In this document: positions 45,773 to 56,766 of the stretch, piece by piece
Layout of the letters: each line of letters begins with the position of its first letter
Numbering within the stretch: the stretch's first letter is position 1
DNA from: Lichina pygmaea
Lineage: Eukaryota > Ascomycota > Lichinomycetes > Lichinales > Lichinaceae
Assembly (NCBI GenBank): GCA_963422465.1
Contig: OY730170.1
Coordinates: forward strand, 2,108,001-2,172,000
Direction of reading: 5' to 3'
DNA length: 64,000 nt
Program-made: the position numbers and the translations under genes
The notes under the pieces: generated by a model
The model's input: only the letters and a program-made list of their open reading frames with translations
The model's database searches: none
What the model was told of the DNA's origin: nothing

Positions 45773-48700
45773 ATGTAGCAAAAGAAAATCTTGTAGTGAC
45801 TGGTAGAAAGAAAACTTCTTGATATTAGAGTGTGAATAGTGGAGTTTGAAAGCCAGATTAAACTGGTTCAGTCTTTTCAAAGACATGAACCAGTATAGAA
45901 ACTTCTGTAGAAGCTCTGGGTTTGAAATAATAGAAGTGAAATCTTGAGAATTGAAAGAAGCTTGCTGTGTTTGACTTGAATAAAGAGAGCATGAAGAGGT
46001 GATATGTTTCACTGTCTCTTCTGCTTGACCACAGACACATAAAGGGGTAGGAAAATCTGGAACTCCAGCTCTGAATAGAAAACTTGCCAGGCCAATTCTC
46101 CCAGTTCTGGTTTGTAGTAGTAGACTTGCCTCAGCTTTCTGTAGCTTTTTGTAGAGCTTCAGGTTGTTGTGGTGAGGCTTTTGACAAAACACCTGCCACC
46201 CAGAGTAGCTTCTTCTTTTCTTCTTCTCCTATTGGTTTTCCCACTCTTTAACAAAAAGTTTCTGTAGTTCTTTCTTTGAACTAGCCTGGTTAGTAGTTAA
46301 TTAGTTTAGCTAAGTGAACTTCCAATAGAGGGAGATAGTTGAGGATTTCTTTAGAGGTTTCTTCACAGAAGAGGCATAGTGGGAGATATTGGAAAAGATA
46401 TTGTCCAGAAGTGTTTTCAGAGAGGAGGTTTGAGTAGAAGAGAGAAAACAGGCGGTGTGAAATTTGAAATAGAGATCTAGAGGTAAAAGAAAAAGCTCAC
46501 TCTCTAATAAGAAAGATGGAGTGGCTTTGAAGGCACCTCCAATAAGTCTCAGGCATTTGTTCTGGAATGTGCTAAGAGAAGAGATATTAGAAGATTTTCT
46601 TAAAGGATTGAACCAGATCCTCACAGCATAACTCAGTAAAGATCTGAGTATTGCAGTGTACACAAGATGTGATGTGAGGACTGGGAAACCCCAAGTAGAA
46701 TATGAAGTTCTAGAAAGAGAGGAAAGTGCTTTCTGAGCTTTTTGAAGAATAATTCTCTGGTGCTTATGCCAGTGGAGTTTTACATCCAGGCACACTCCTA
46801 ATCCTCGCACTTCTTCTTTTGGTCTTAGAATCACATTCCCCAGTCTGAGCTTAAGCTGAAGATTCTCTGATCTTCTTCTGGAAAAATGAAGTATTTCATA
46901 TTTCTCAGGAGAGAAGACTATTCTATGTCTTGCAGCCCATGATAGACATTTGAGGTTTGTGTTCTTTAACTTCAGAAGGTTGCTTTTTAGAGAGTGTCCA
47001 AATGCAAGCAGATTTGTATCATCTGCAAATCCCAGAGCAGAAACACCAGTGGAAGGAGAGTGTACAGTTTCATGAAGTTCAGAAATATAAAATAGAAATA
47101 GAATAGGAGATAAAGGGGAATCTTGGGGAACTCCACAGTGAATAGGAATAGCAGAAGACTCAGAGTCATCAAACACAAGAGTGGTAGAATGACTGGTGCA
47201 GAAAGAGAGAATCCAGGAAGATAGCCAGAGAGGAATTCCTTTTCTCTCTAGGATTTGTTGGAGGATCTTAAGTAGAACTCTGTCATAGGCTCCTGACATA
47301 TCCAGAGAAAGTAGAGATGCAACCATGCCTTCCTTCCAGACTTTTTCCACTTGGGAAGTTAGTAGGAAGAGTGCTGATTCAGTTGATCTTCCTTTCCTGA
47401 AGTCCATCTGGATTTCTGGCAAAAGTCTAGCTTCTTCTACTACCTTGCTTAGCCTGGTTGCTGTAATAGCTTCCATCAGCTTGCCAGTTGTGTTTAGCAA
47501 AGCTATAGGGCGCCAGGCTTTAGCTTGGTTATAGCATCCTTTACCAGGTTTTCTTAGACAGACTGTCTTTGTATTCTTGAACCTCTCTGGAAAGTATTCC
47601 AGTCTCCAGCATGTTGATGTGAGAACAGCCATAGCTTGGCAGAACTTGGAACCCAGAGCTTTCAGAAATCCATTTCGCAGCTTATCTTTTCCCCCTGCTG
47701 TGAAAGGTTTCTTTTTGTTCAGGATTTGTTCCACTCCTTCAGCAGTAACTTCCTGAGAAAGCTGGATCTCTGGAGTACTCTGGGAACTCTCTGTACTTGG
47801 TTCTGGAACAAGTGCTTTGGGGAAGAACTGGGCTGAGAATACTTTTGTCTTCTCCTCAAAGGTTTTAGCTAGTCCTTCTTGAGTTTCCAAGTCTGGGACC
47901 AGGGGAAGATCAGGAGTCCTGTTGGCTTTTGTTTTTCCCCACTTTAGAAGCTTCCAGAATTTTGAAGAACTGGCTAGCACATGGACTTGTTGTCTGAAGG
48001 TGGTCTGCTTTCCCTCTCTGACTGCTTTTTTCTTATTCTTAGTTGCTTGCTCAAGGTCTTCTTGGGATGCCTGTCTTCTGAGAACTTGTCTTCTTACTCT
48101 TCTTTCCTCTCTAACCTTGTTTTGAATGTCTTGGTTCCACCAGGGAACTGAGTGACCAGATTGCTTCTGGAGCTGTGTACATTTGCTTGCCACTTCTTGG
48201 AGAAAGTTGTCCAGGTACTCCAAGTACTTATCCACTTCATCTTTGTCTTGAAAGTGGGAAGGTAGCTGTAGCTTCTCACACTCTACTCTTGCAAGGTTTG
48301 AGTCCAGTGTCTTCCAGTTCCTTTCTGGCTTCCAGGTTTTCCTTGGAGGATCCAGGTCCAGGCTAGTTAGTACAGGTCTGTGGTCAGACCCATGAAAGAA
48401 CTGGAGAGCCACTTTAGAGAAAATCAGGGAGTTAGAAAGAGAAGAAGAAATAACAGACAGATCAATTGCAGAACATAGTTTTTCTGAAAGAGATCTTGCT
48501 CTGGTGGGAGTAAAAAGTGTAATAGCTAAATCCAGATTTAAATCTTTCGTTAGACCTTGGAACTTGTTTGCAGTGTCAGAGTACAGTCTTCTTTTCTTTG
48601 ACCAGTCTGGGTGGTGGAGGTTTGAATCTGTGAGAAGAATATGTTGTCCTTGTACTTGTAAAGCATTTTGGAGTAAACAGAGAAGAGCTTCTGATGCCTC

Positions 48701-49060
48701 TGTATAGTTTTCTTGACTTGATGGGGTAAAGTAAAGATTATACACCCAAAGAGAAGTAGAAGAGTTTTCCAAGTAGATTTCAAGAGAAATAAAGTCTTTA
48801 CTTCAGAAAGTAGGATGAAGAGAAGAGAGTTTCAGGTTTTTATTAATAAGAAAAAGTGTTCTACCAATCTCTGAACAGTAAAGAGGAAGAAAAGAAGAGA
48901 AAACAGTAGAGGTGCTTGTCTCCAGGTGAGGGTTTTTCCAGAGTTCTTGAAGTGCAATAATGTCCACCTCTTGAAGAGCTGAGGTTGCTAGAAGTAGCTC
49001 TTGGACTGATTGGCTTGTTTGCACATTATACTGGAGAAGTGTGAGCTTTGAGTCTTTCAT
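45773..49060 (-). pseudogene. ORF2 of LINE L1: endonuclease and reverse transcriptase
   Basis: About 1,095 codons. An AP-like endonuclease opens the protein (LLQYNVQTSQS, QELWKNP, and SDHRPVLT with the catalytic histidine). A linker follows, then the RT (GGKDKLRNGFLKAL, RPIALLNTTGK, GFRKGRSTES-like motif, catalytic ALGFADDTNLL). A thumb region comes next, then a C-terminal C-V-C-G ... H-I-T-S-S-C motif. I see no RNase H domain between the thumb and this motif, unlike many Tad/I elements. Stops: TGA at about 48800, where the beta LINE has tryptophan, two near 46310, and a TAG at about 46235 that recurs in most copies. Confidence 0.88.
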
Positions 49061-50451
49061 GTAGACATCTCATCTTCAAAGATCTTGAAAGGGTTGGCTG
49101 ATACTTTTCCCTTATTATTTGTTGATCTTGCCCCAAGAATTTGAACTTCTGGACAGCTTCCCCTGATTCTCTCTGAGCTTCTGGTTGGCTCAGCTGTTTT
49201 ATGTTTTTTCCCCCCTGGGAGTGGCTGGGAGAAAGAGAAAGATGTAGCTGGAGATTGGGGTACTGGTGTCAGAGATGTAGAGATTGGGATCTCATACTTC
49301 CCTGGGTGTGAAATCCAAGCTTCCCTGGCTTTCTTGGCTGCTTCCTGGCGTACTGGGCATGTGCTAGCCCAGGCTGGGTGAGATCCCTGGCAATTGCAGC
49401 ATTTTGGTTTCAGCAAGTTTTCAGGAATTGAGCATGCTCTCCTCTCATGTTGTCCACCACATGCTCCACAGTCAGTTCTGTTCCTGCAGGCATGAGCTTG
49501 TTGGCTATAGCCAAAGTACTTGAAGTATTGTGCAATAACTGTGTTTGCCAGGAAGAGTTCCACTTCATGTAGTCTGTGTCCCAGCACTAGTCCATTCTCA
49601 ATAAGAAGATTGGCCTGTTGGGGAGTAGAGAGATCCAGGTGGAGAGAGGTGACCTGTTTCTTTTGAGCTATGGATTTCTTGGACCAATATGCTCTCAGAA
49701 TAGTGATCTGTTTGCCAAGAGAAGGGTTGCTAGTCTGGATTTTTTTGCAGGTGTCCTCCAGATTCTCTGGCTGGACATCTGCTGTTCTGACTCTATGAAC
49801 CAGAACTGGGAATCTCTTGGGTTGGACTATTACCTTTGTGTTGAGGATAGTTGCAGTCCAGGAGGAATCCTTTTCCAGAAAAAGCTTGGTTTTCTAGCTC
49901 TCTGTGTGAATAAGAATGTTCCCTGATGGGAGTTTTCTCACTGCCCTGATCTGTTTGTTATAAGAGCTTGGGAGTCTGTCTTGGAGGGCTTGGAAGAGCT
50001 GGACATGGGTTCTGTTAGCCATGTCTGGAGTCTGGTGCCCAGAGTGTACCAGAACCTCTTTGAAAATTCTGGAAGCTAGTGGAATTTGAGCAGAGAAAGT
50101 TTTTGCAGCTGCCTGTGCATAAGATGGTTTTGCCTCTTGTCTATCTAGATGTTTGTTGAGGTTTTCCAGCTCCTGGATAATCTTGTTGGTAATGCCAGAG
50201 GGTAGAGACTGGACAGTGCTAGTCTGCAGCTCTGCAGAGAGTTGTTGCTTAAGGTTCTCCCAGCTTTTTCTGACTGGTTCTGGAACTGTTTGGGTTTTTA
50301 GCCAGGAGTTGAGAAGTTCCCAGTCTTTCTGTATAGTACTTTCAGTGGTGGGAGGACTAGCTTGAGTGTTAGAGAGACTGGAAGCTGGTGTAGCTAGTGG
50401 TGCTCTGGGATTGGTTTCTAAAAAAGTAGGTTTTTTCTTTTTTAGTGTCAT
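49057..50451 (-). pseudogene. ORF1 of LINE L1: RNA-binding zinc-knuckle protein
   Basis: The LINE RNA-packaging protein of about 464 codons. The N-terminus is rich in Ser/Pro/Thr, followed by a possible short coiled coil (NKIIQELENLNKHLDRQ). An RRM-like segment follows (RAVRKLPSGNILIH ... FPVLVH). Three zinc knuckles stand near the C-terminus; the first is degenerate (YFKYFGYSQQAHAC), the next two read C-G-A-C-G-G-Q-H-E-R-R-A-C and C-C-N-C-Q-G-S-H-P-A-W-A-S-T-C. One in-frame stop (TAG at about 49895, where L2 has CAG) breaks it. Its last codons overlap the ORF2 start as ATGA. Confidence 0.85.
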
Positions 50452-50966
50452 GGTGGAGCTTGCTTGGCACAGGTCAACTGTTTCCAGTCTGTGAAGTAGT
50501 GCCAGAGAGAGAGGAGTCACCTGGTTTCCCAGCAGTAATAATCTAGTCCTGGGACCAGACCCCAAGACTAGACTTTTCTGGGCAGCTTATTCCAACTAAG
50601 CTCTGGGTAAAGCTAGGAGTATTTACCTAGACTAGGGACCAGACCCCCTATCTAGACTTTCCTTGAGTCAAGGACTCTGCTAGCTCCAGAGTCAGTCAGA
50701 TTCTAACTATTCCTCTTATCCTGAGACTCTCTCTCTCTGGTTGTAGCTGGATTGCTGGTTGTTGAAGAAACAGATCGTGGATCCCAAGATCACAACGTTT
50801 GACAATCAGGTATGATTCTCAAAGGTGATGGGTTTTCACCTTAAGGTTTGGGTGGGCTGGGACAGAATGTCGGCTGTTTTCCAGAACATGACAAATTGCT
50901 GTCTTTGCCAAAAGTGATAGTCCTTGAACAGCGTGGTTCTGGGAAGAGTTTTGGACTTCACATCAT

Positions 50967-51311
50967 AGATGTGCTGTCTATAGATTACTGTCAGATGCAC
51001 ACTCTAGTGAGACACCTGCAGTGTGGAATGTAGTCTCTCTTGTAAGTCTATTACAGGCCTACCACAGTATCATCTGTAGTCTATTGCAGGCTCAGTACTG
51101 TAGGAACATTCCATCACTGTGTGCAGTGATGTGTGTTGTTTGTGGAGTTTCCCAATTGGGTTTAGTGTGAGCTACCCTTTTTTAAAGAATGTCACAGAGT
51201 CCTGAAGCTCCAAATTCACTTCTCCCACAACATCAATCAACAGCAAAATCTGCTGTATCACATGTTCAGCAACAGCAACACCACTCTTGTCGATGATCTT
51301 CTTGCCAAGTA
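50967..51311. other. unassigned flank right of the LINE array
   Basis: About 345 bp not matching the repeats in the window. On the minus strand 51172-51311 encodes an open piece reading GKKIIDKSGVAVAEHVIQQI followed by about 25 more residues, which looks protein-like but is not recognised. It may be a relic of an old gene or DNA transposon. Confidence 0.4.
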
Positions 51312-51598
51312 GGGGTGGCATAGTGTAGTGGGAAGCTGGTGAGAGTTTCCCACTACATAGCACCCATGACCCAGAACTAGTGGTGTCAGGCCTGGAGAAC
51401 CTGACTAAACTAGTTGTCAGTTCAAATCTGACCCACCCCACATTCTGCCACAAAAAACCTCTGAGATTTATAGAACCTGTCTAAGATGTACTTCTTGCAA
51501 GATGTATGAAAGCTCTTAAGAAATAGCTCACCCAATATCTGTCAAGATCCAAAAACCTTTATTACTGTAGTTTTCCTATTTCTCTATAGAGTATCCAA
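51312..51598 (+). mobile_element. tRNA-headed SINE, copy 3, 3'-truncated
   Basis: The head and first 290 bp of the SINE: GGGGTGG at 51312-51318, the T-arm TTCAAAT, and the body as far as TATTTCTCTATAGAG. The last 140 bp, including the LINE-like tail, are missing and the sequence runs into the 5' end of a beta LINE. SINEs usually lose their 5' side, so the loss of the 3' part points to a later deletion or to the LINE insertion. Confidence 0.82.
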
Positions 51599-51611
51599 GT
51601 ACAACTACACC

Positions 51612-53692
51612 CAAGGACCATCACTTCTGACAATCACCGCATTTTGTCAGAAGTCCTGGAAACCAGCCAAGTTCCACCCTCAAACCACCAAAACCTTAAG
51701 GTGAAAACCCATCACTTTGGAAAACTTAACCTGTTTGTCAAAAGTTGTGATCCCAGACTCTACGATCTTCAACTTCAACAAGCAACAGACTACCAATAAC
51801 AAGAGAGAAAGAGGCCAGTGGTTTTCTGGACAACTGAGGACAGGCCCCAATTACCTAGGAACACTCCGTCTTGGGGTGTGGTCCCAGGATTGAGCAAGTA
51901 CTCCCAGTTCAAGAGGAAAACAGAGAGTGGAAAAGTGGAATAACTTGAGCTCTACTCTTGGCTGGTAGAATCTAAGAATTCAAGGAAAGTCTAGATAGGG
52001 GGTCTGGTCCCTAGTCTAGGTGAGTACTCCCAGACCTAACCCAGAGCTTAGAAGGAAGAAGCTGCCCAGGAAAGTCTAGCTCTGAGGTCTGGACTCAGGG
52101 CTAGATCACTACTGCTGGGAAGTCAGGGTACTTTTCTCTTTCCCTCAACTCTCTCAACTCTCTAAAGGTATCACTACTGGAAACCCAGAGCTATGGCCTC
52201 AAAAAAGAAAAAACCCAGTCATCTCCAACACAACTCTAGAGTACCAATCTCTATACTGGCTTCCAGATCCCCCAACATCCAATCCAGCTCTTCTTCTTTA
52301 TCTACTCCCCCAGAGCCAAGCCAACAAGATACCTCTCTGGCAACACCAGACCAACAAGCTGGAGAAAACACACTGCCAGTATCCCAGATTGTTGAAGTCT
52401 GGCTAAACCAGTCTAAAGCTTCCCCAAAGGTACAGACAGCATGGAAGAAAATCACCACCCAGCTAGCAAGCTATATAGCCACACCTTCCACCACTGGCCA
52501 AGAGATTCAGAAAGTTCTCCAGAGACTGGACAGAATTGAGAAAAATATGCAAACACCAGCATCTAATCTCTCCTATGCTCAAGCAGTCCAGAAAGCTACA
52601 GTTCAGGAAATTCCAGTTCCCCAGAGAATCTTCAGTGAGATTACTATTAGACCTGGAGTCCAATCAGTACAGACAGGAAACAGAACACCCTCCCAGCTTG
52701 TGCAGGCTATCAAGAACAAAGTCCCTACATCTTGCCAGAAAGATATCAGAGTAGTCAGAAAGCTCTCTTCTGGTGATATTATCATCTCTCTAGAATCTCC
52801 CTCAGCCAAGACCTAACTAGAACAGAACAGAGACTAGATCTCTGCAGTGTTCTCTGAAGAGGCTAAGATCTCTTCCAGAATCTTCCCAGTCATGGTTCAT
52901 GGAGTTCAAACAAAGAACTTTAACCCAGATAACCTGGAAGAGACAACTAAGACTATCTTCAGACAAAGCCCTGGTATGGAAAACCAGGTCAAAATCCTGA
53001 GAACCTACTGGACCAGAAAGTCCAAACTTCTTAAGAAATCTGTGACATCTCTGCACATAGATCTTGCAACACCTGAGCAAGCTAATCTACTAATCAAGAG
53101 AGGAGTTGTACTTGGCCACATGATCCATGAAGTAGAACCAGCACTTCTGGATACATCAGTGGTCCAATACTACAAATGCTCAAAGTTTGGACACCAGGCA
53201 AGAACCTGCCAAGCTCAAGCACAGTGCCTGGCATGTGGAGGAAAACATGCCAGAAGAGATTGCCCAATTCCTCAAGAAAAGCTAGTTCCCAAATGTGCTA
53301 ACTGTGGAGGGAAGCACTCTGCTTAGGAAAGAGTCTGCTCTAAAAAGCAGGAAGCTACACAGAAAGCTAGAGAATCCTGGCTCACCAGACCTGGAAGATA
53401 CACCACTCCAGAAAACATCTCTTCTACTTTTATCTTCTCTCCAAGCCAGACCACCAATACTGGAAGTGGCCCTAATCTATCTGATAGAGAGGATGGGAAG
53501 AAAAGAAAACAGGGAGAGCTGGTAAGAACTAGATCAAGTGCAAGACTTAGCTCTCAAGCAACCTCTCTGCAAAACCTGAAGACTACTACTAATCTTCCAA
53601 AACAAAACTCTTTTGAGATACTTGTGGATTCTAACCCAGAGGTTTGATGAGTACACCAACTCTCACAGCACATCAACTTTTTCCAGTACCAC
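51612..53692 (+). mobile_element. LINE beta copy 'C', 5' half
   Basis: The 5' UTR (with GGACCATCACTT near its start, shared with copy D), ORF1 at 52193-53647 and the first codons of ORF2 (from 53647), after which copy D begins. The 3' rest is not seen in the window, so it is lost or displaced by copy D. ORF1 and ORF2 meet as TGATG at 53645-53649. Confidence 0.82.
52193..53647 (+). pseudogene. ORF1 of LINE C
   Basis: A beta ORF1 protein starting MASKKKKPSHLQHNS. It has a Ser/Pro-rich N-terminus, a short coiled-coil-like segment (IQKVLQRLDRIEKNMQ), an RRM-like region (RVVRKLSSGDIIISLES ... FPVMVHGVQT) and three zinc knuckles: C-S-K-F-G-H-Q-A-R-T-C, C-L-A-C-G-G-K-H-A-R-R-D-C and a third starting C-A-N-C-G-G-K-H. 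The first knuckle is complete here, unlike in alpha LINEs. At least three in-frame stops break it. Confidence 0.82.
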
Positions 53693-54900
53693 ATTGTCAA
53701 AGGACCATCACTTTTGACAATCAGCGGATTTTGTCATAAGTCCTGGAAACCAGTCGCGAAGCTTGCTGAAACCACCCACTTCCCAAGAGTGAAAACCCAT
53801 CACTTTTCTGAATCAGGCCCATTGGTCAAACGTTGTGATCCCAGAACTCACGTCTTCTTGCTTCAACTACCAACCACCCAGCCACAACAAGAGTGAGAGG
53901 GACCAGAGGTATTCTGAAGGACTGGGCAAAGCCCTACCTACCTTGGAACAATCAGTCCTGAGACTAAAACTCAGGATTAAGCCAGCACTCCTAGTCTATC
54001 AGAGATAAAACACCAAACCTCTCCTAAAAGTGAGAAACACCCACCAACAAGGAGATCAGGGCTCCCAGGATAAGAGGAATAGTTTAGAGCTTGCCTCTAG
54101 TGCTGGTAGAGTTGAAAAACTCTAGGAAAGCTCAGGCAGGGGGTGTGGTCTCTACCTTGAGTTAATACAACCAGATTTCCCTAGAGTCTAGTTGGAAAAG
54201 ACTGCCCAGAAAAGTACAGTCTTGGGAAGTGGTCCCAGGATTGTGCAACTACTGCTAGAACCAGGTGACTCTTTGCAAACAACTGGAAGAAGCCTCCAAA
54301 AAAGCCTCACCAATCCCAGCCAAAAAGAACTGCTGGAAGACACCCAAAATCACATAATGTCAAAGAAAAAACCAGAGAAAGAGAAAGAAAACCAGTCTTC
54401 TCCAAGCTCCCAGCAACCCCCAGTGGCTAACTCCCTGACAGACCAATCCCAGACTCAAGAAAAAGAAGAAGAGAAGGGGCTGACACTTCCCCAGCTAGTG
54501 GAAGAATAGCTTATCCACACAAAAGCTCCCCAACACATCAAAAAAGTATAGGATAGTATTCTGTCCAAAGTGGCAGAAGCTCTGGACAAAGATGTCTCCA
54601 CTCACTCACCTAACTCCCAGAGTCTCCAGAAGATACTTGAGAGACTGGACAGTATTGAGAAACAAGTCCAAAAACAAAACACCAAGCCAACATATGCCCA
54701 GGCAGCCCAGAAGACAGTAGGACAAGAAATCCCTGTTCCAACCAGAATCCACAGTGAAATCACTATCAGACCTGGAACTCAGACTGGCCAGCTAGCAAAC
54801 AGAACACCAGCCCAGCTTATAGAAGCTCTCAAGAAGAAAACACCACTCTCCTGCCAAAAAGAAATAAGACCAGCCAGAAAACTACCCTCAGGAGATATTA

Positions 54901-55341
54901 TTTTGATTTTGATTTTGATTTGATTCTTACACTGATTTGGCTGTTAAGCCATGCAGAACTTCTTGAAGGATTTTTGTCTCTGATAGACTTGACTCGGGGA
55001 CCTCACGCATTTACTGTACACCCCGTGGTTTGTAGTGTACGTACTGTGGGAAAACCCCAAACCCTGTAGAGGAAATAGGAAAACCACAGTAATGAGGGTT
55101 TTGTGGATCTTGACAGATATTGGGTGAGCTATTTCTTGGGGGTTTTCATACATCTTGCGAGGAGTACATCTTAGACAAGTTCTATGAATCTCGGGGTTTT
55201 TGTGGCAGAATGTGGGTTGGGTCAGATTCGAACTGACGACTAGTTTAGTCAGGTTCTCCAGGCCTGACACCACTAGTTCTGGGTCATGGGTGCCACGTAG
55301 TGGGAAACTCTCACCAGCTTCCCGCTACACCATGCCGCCCC
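54901..55341 (-). mobile_element. tRNA-headed SINE, copy 4
   Basis: A full-length SINE copy on the minus strand (441 bp) in ORF1 of LINE D, with perfect target duplication CAGGAGATATTA at 54889-54900 and 55342-55353. The tail TTTTGATTTTGATTTTGATT (repeat of AAAATC on its own strand) lies at the left, the tRNA-like head at the right. Confidence 0.93.
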
Positions 55342-55476
55342 CAGGAGATATTATAATCTCTCTGGAAACTCCTCAAGCCAAGACTCAGCTAGAGGAAAAC
55401 AAGGACTGGATCCCAGCTGTCTTTACAGCAGAGGCCAAGATATCACCCAGAATCTTTCCAGTGCTAGTCCATGGGG

Positions 55477-56017
55477 GTATTTTGCAGACTACCCCAAAGG
55501 AAAAATCTCAAAGTTTTCAAAGACTTGAGAAAAGCTGAAGCTAGTCTTTACTTGCAGATTCTATCAGCAAGGATAGGACTAGTCAGCTTTCTTTTCAGAG
55601 CAAATGTTCCAGACTTCCAATCCCCTCTATATTCCTGTGGTTTTAGAGAAGAGACTGCTCAACATATCACTTTCTCTTGTAACAAGTTTCTTACTCAAAG
55701 ACAGCAAGCCACTTTTCTTTCCTACAATTTCTCTACTTTACTTCAAAAGCCTAAAGTGCTTAAAGAATTTCTTCTCTGGTTTATGTCTTTGAAAAGACTA
55801 GACCAGTTTAACTTAGCACACCAACTCTTACCAGAAAACCTATCATCTCTGTGATTTTATTCTCTCCAGACACTGCATATTCTTCCAAATAATTCTCTAG
55901 TCTTACCCAAGTCTCAGTTTTTATTCCTTCAAAGGTTTTCTGGGAAAAAAAAGCATATATCTAGAAGTTCTGCATGGCTCACCAGCCAAATCAGAGTAAG
56001 AATAAAATAAAATAAAA
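55477..56017 (+). mobile_element. LINE beta 3' end, 5'-truncated insertion in LINE D
   Basis: 541 bp of ORF2 C-terminus, 3' UTR and A-rich tail of a beta LINE. The target duplication is TAGTCCATGGGG / TAGTCCATAGGG (55465-55476 and 56018-56029). It contains the C-terminal C-G ... H-I-T-F-S-C motif. The same part of another copy lies at 2101-2483. Confidence 0.9.
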
Positions 56018-56028
56018 TAGTCCATAGG

Positions 56029-56766
56029 GTGCAGACAAAAGACTTCAAGCCAGAAAACCTGGAGGAAACAAAAAAGGCAATCTTCTCCCAAAACCCTGGG
56101 ATGGAAAGTAAGGTCAACATCCTAAGAACCTACTGGTCCAGAAAAGCCAAACTCCTCCAGAAGCCAGTCACATCTCTACATCTGGATCTAGCTACCCCAG
56201 AGCAAGCAAACCTCCTAATTGAGAAAGAAGTAGTTCTAGGATACACTCTACATGAAGTAGAACCAGCCCTGCTAGCAACATCAGTCACCCAGTGCTACAA
56301 ATGTGCTAGGTTTGGACACCAAGCACGCACTTGCCAAGCCCAAGCCCAGTGCACAGCCTGTGGAGGAAAGTATGCCAGAAGAGACTGCCAGACTTCTCCA
56401 GAAACTCTAACACCAAAATGTGCAAACTGCAAGGGAAACCACCCAGCCTGGTCAAAGTCCTGCCAGAAAAAACAGGAAGCAATCCAGAAAGCAAGAGAGG
56501 CATGGCTAGCAAGACCAGGGAGGTACACAACAGCTCCCAGACTAGCTCTACCTCAGACTCCCTCAACACAAGAAAAAGGGCCAAGTCTACAAGACAGACA
56601 AGAAGCTAAGAAAAGAAAACAAGGGGAAGTACTAAGAGCACACTCAAGCTCAAGACTGAACACTCAGCTCCCCACTTTCCCACTTGCACAGAACTCAGAG
56701 TTCCAAATCAACATACCCAGAAAAAAAGCTACTCAGATCTTGGAAGACTCTAGCCAAGAGGATTAA
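56029..56766 (+). pseudogene. ORF1 C-terminal part of LINE D with three zinc knuckles
   Basis: An open stretch of about 245 codons ending at the ORF2 start. It includes the end of the RRM-like region (KVNILRTYWSRKAK) and three zinc knuckles: C-Y-K-C-A-R-F-G-H-Q-A-R-T-C, C-T-A-C-G-G-K-Y-A-R-R-D-C and C-A-N-C-K-G-N-H-P-A-W-S-K-S-C. The stop and next start share one base (TAATG), a signal known in other LINEs for reinitiation of translation. The upstream part of the same ORF lies beyond two insertions. Confidence 0.85.

Larger units (their letters stand above)
45641..50953 (-). mobile_element. LINE alpha copy 'L1', full length, best preserved
   Basis: A complete 5.3-kb Tad/I-like LINE on the minus strand with 5' UTR (50452-50953), ORF1, ORF2 and an A-rich tail at 45641. 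The target duplication GACTTCACATCAT lies at 45628-45640 and 50954-50966. Each ORF carries only a few stops. It was inserted at the same target as L2, immediately upstream of it and in the same direction. Confidence 0.94.
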
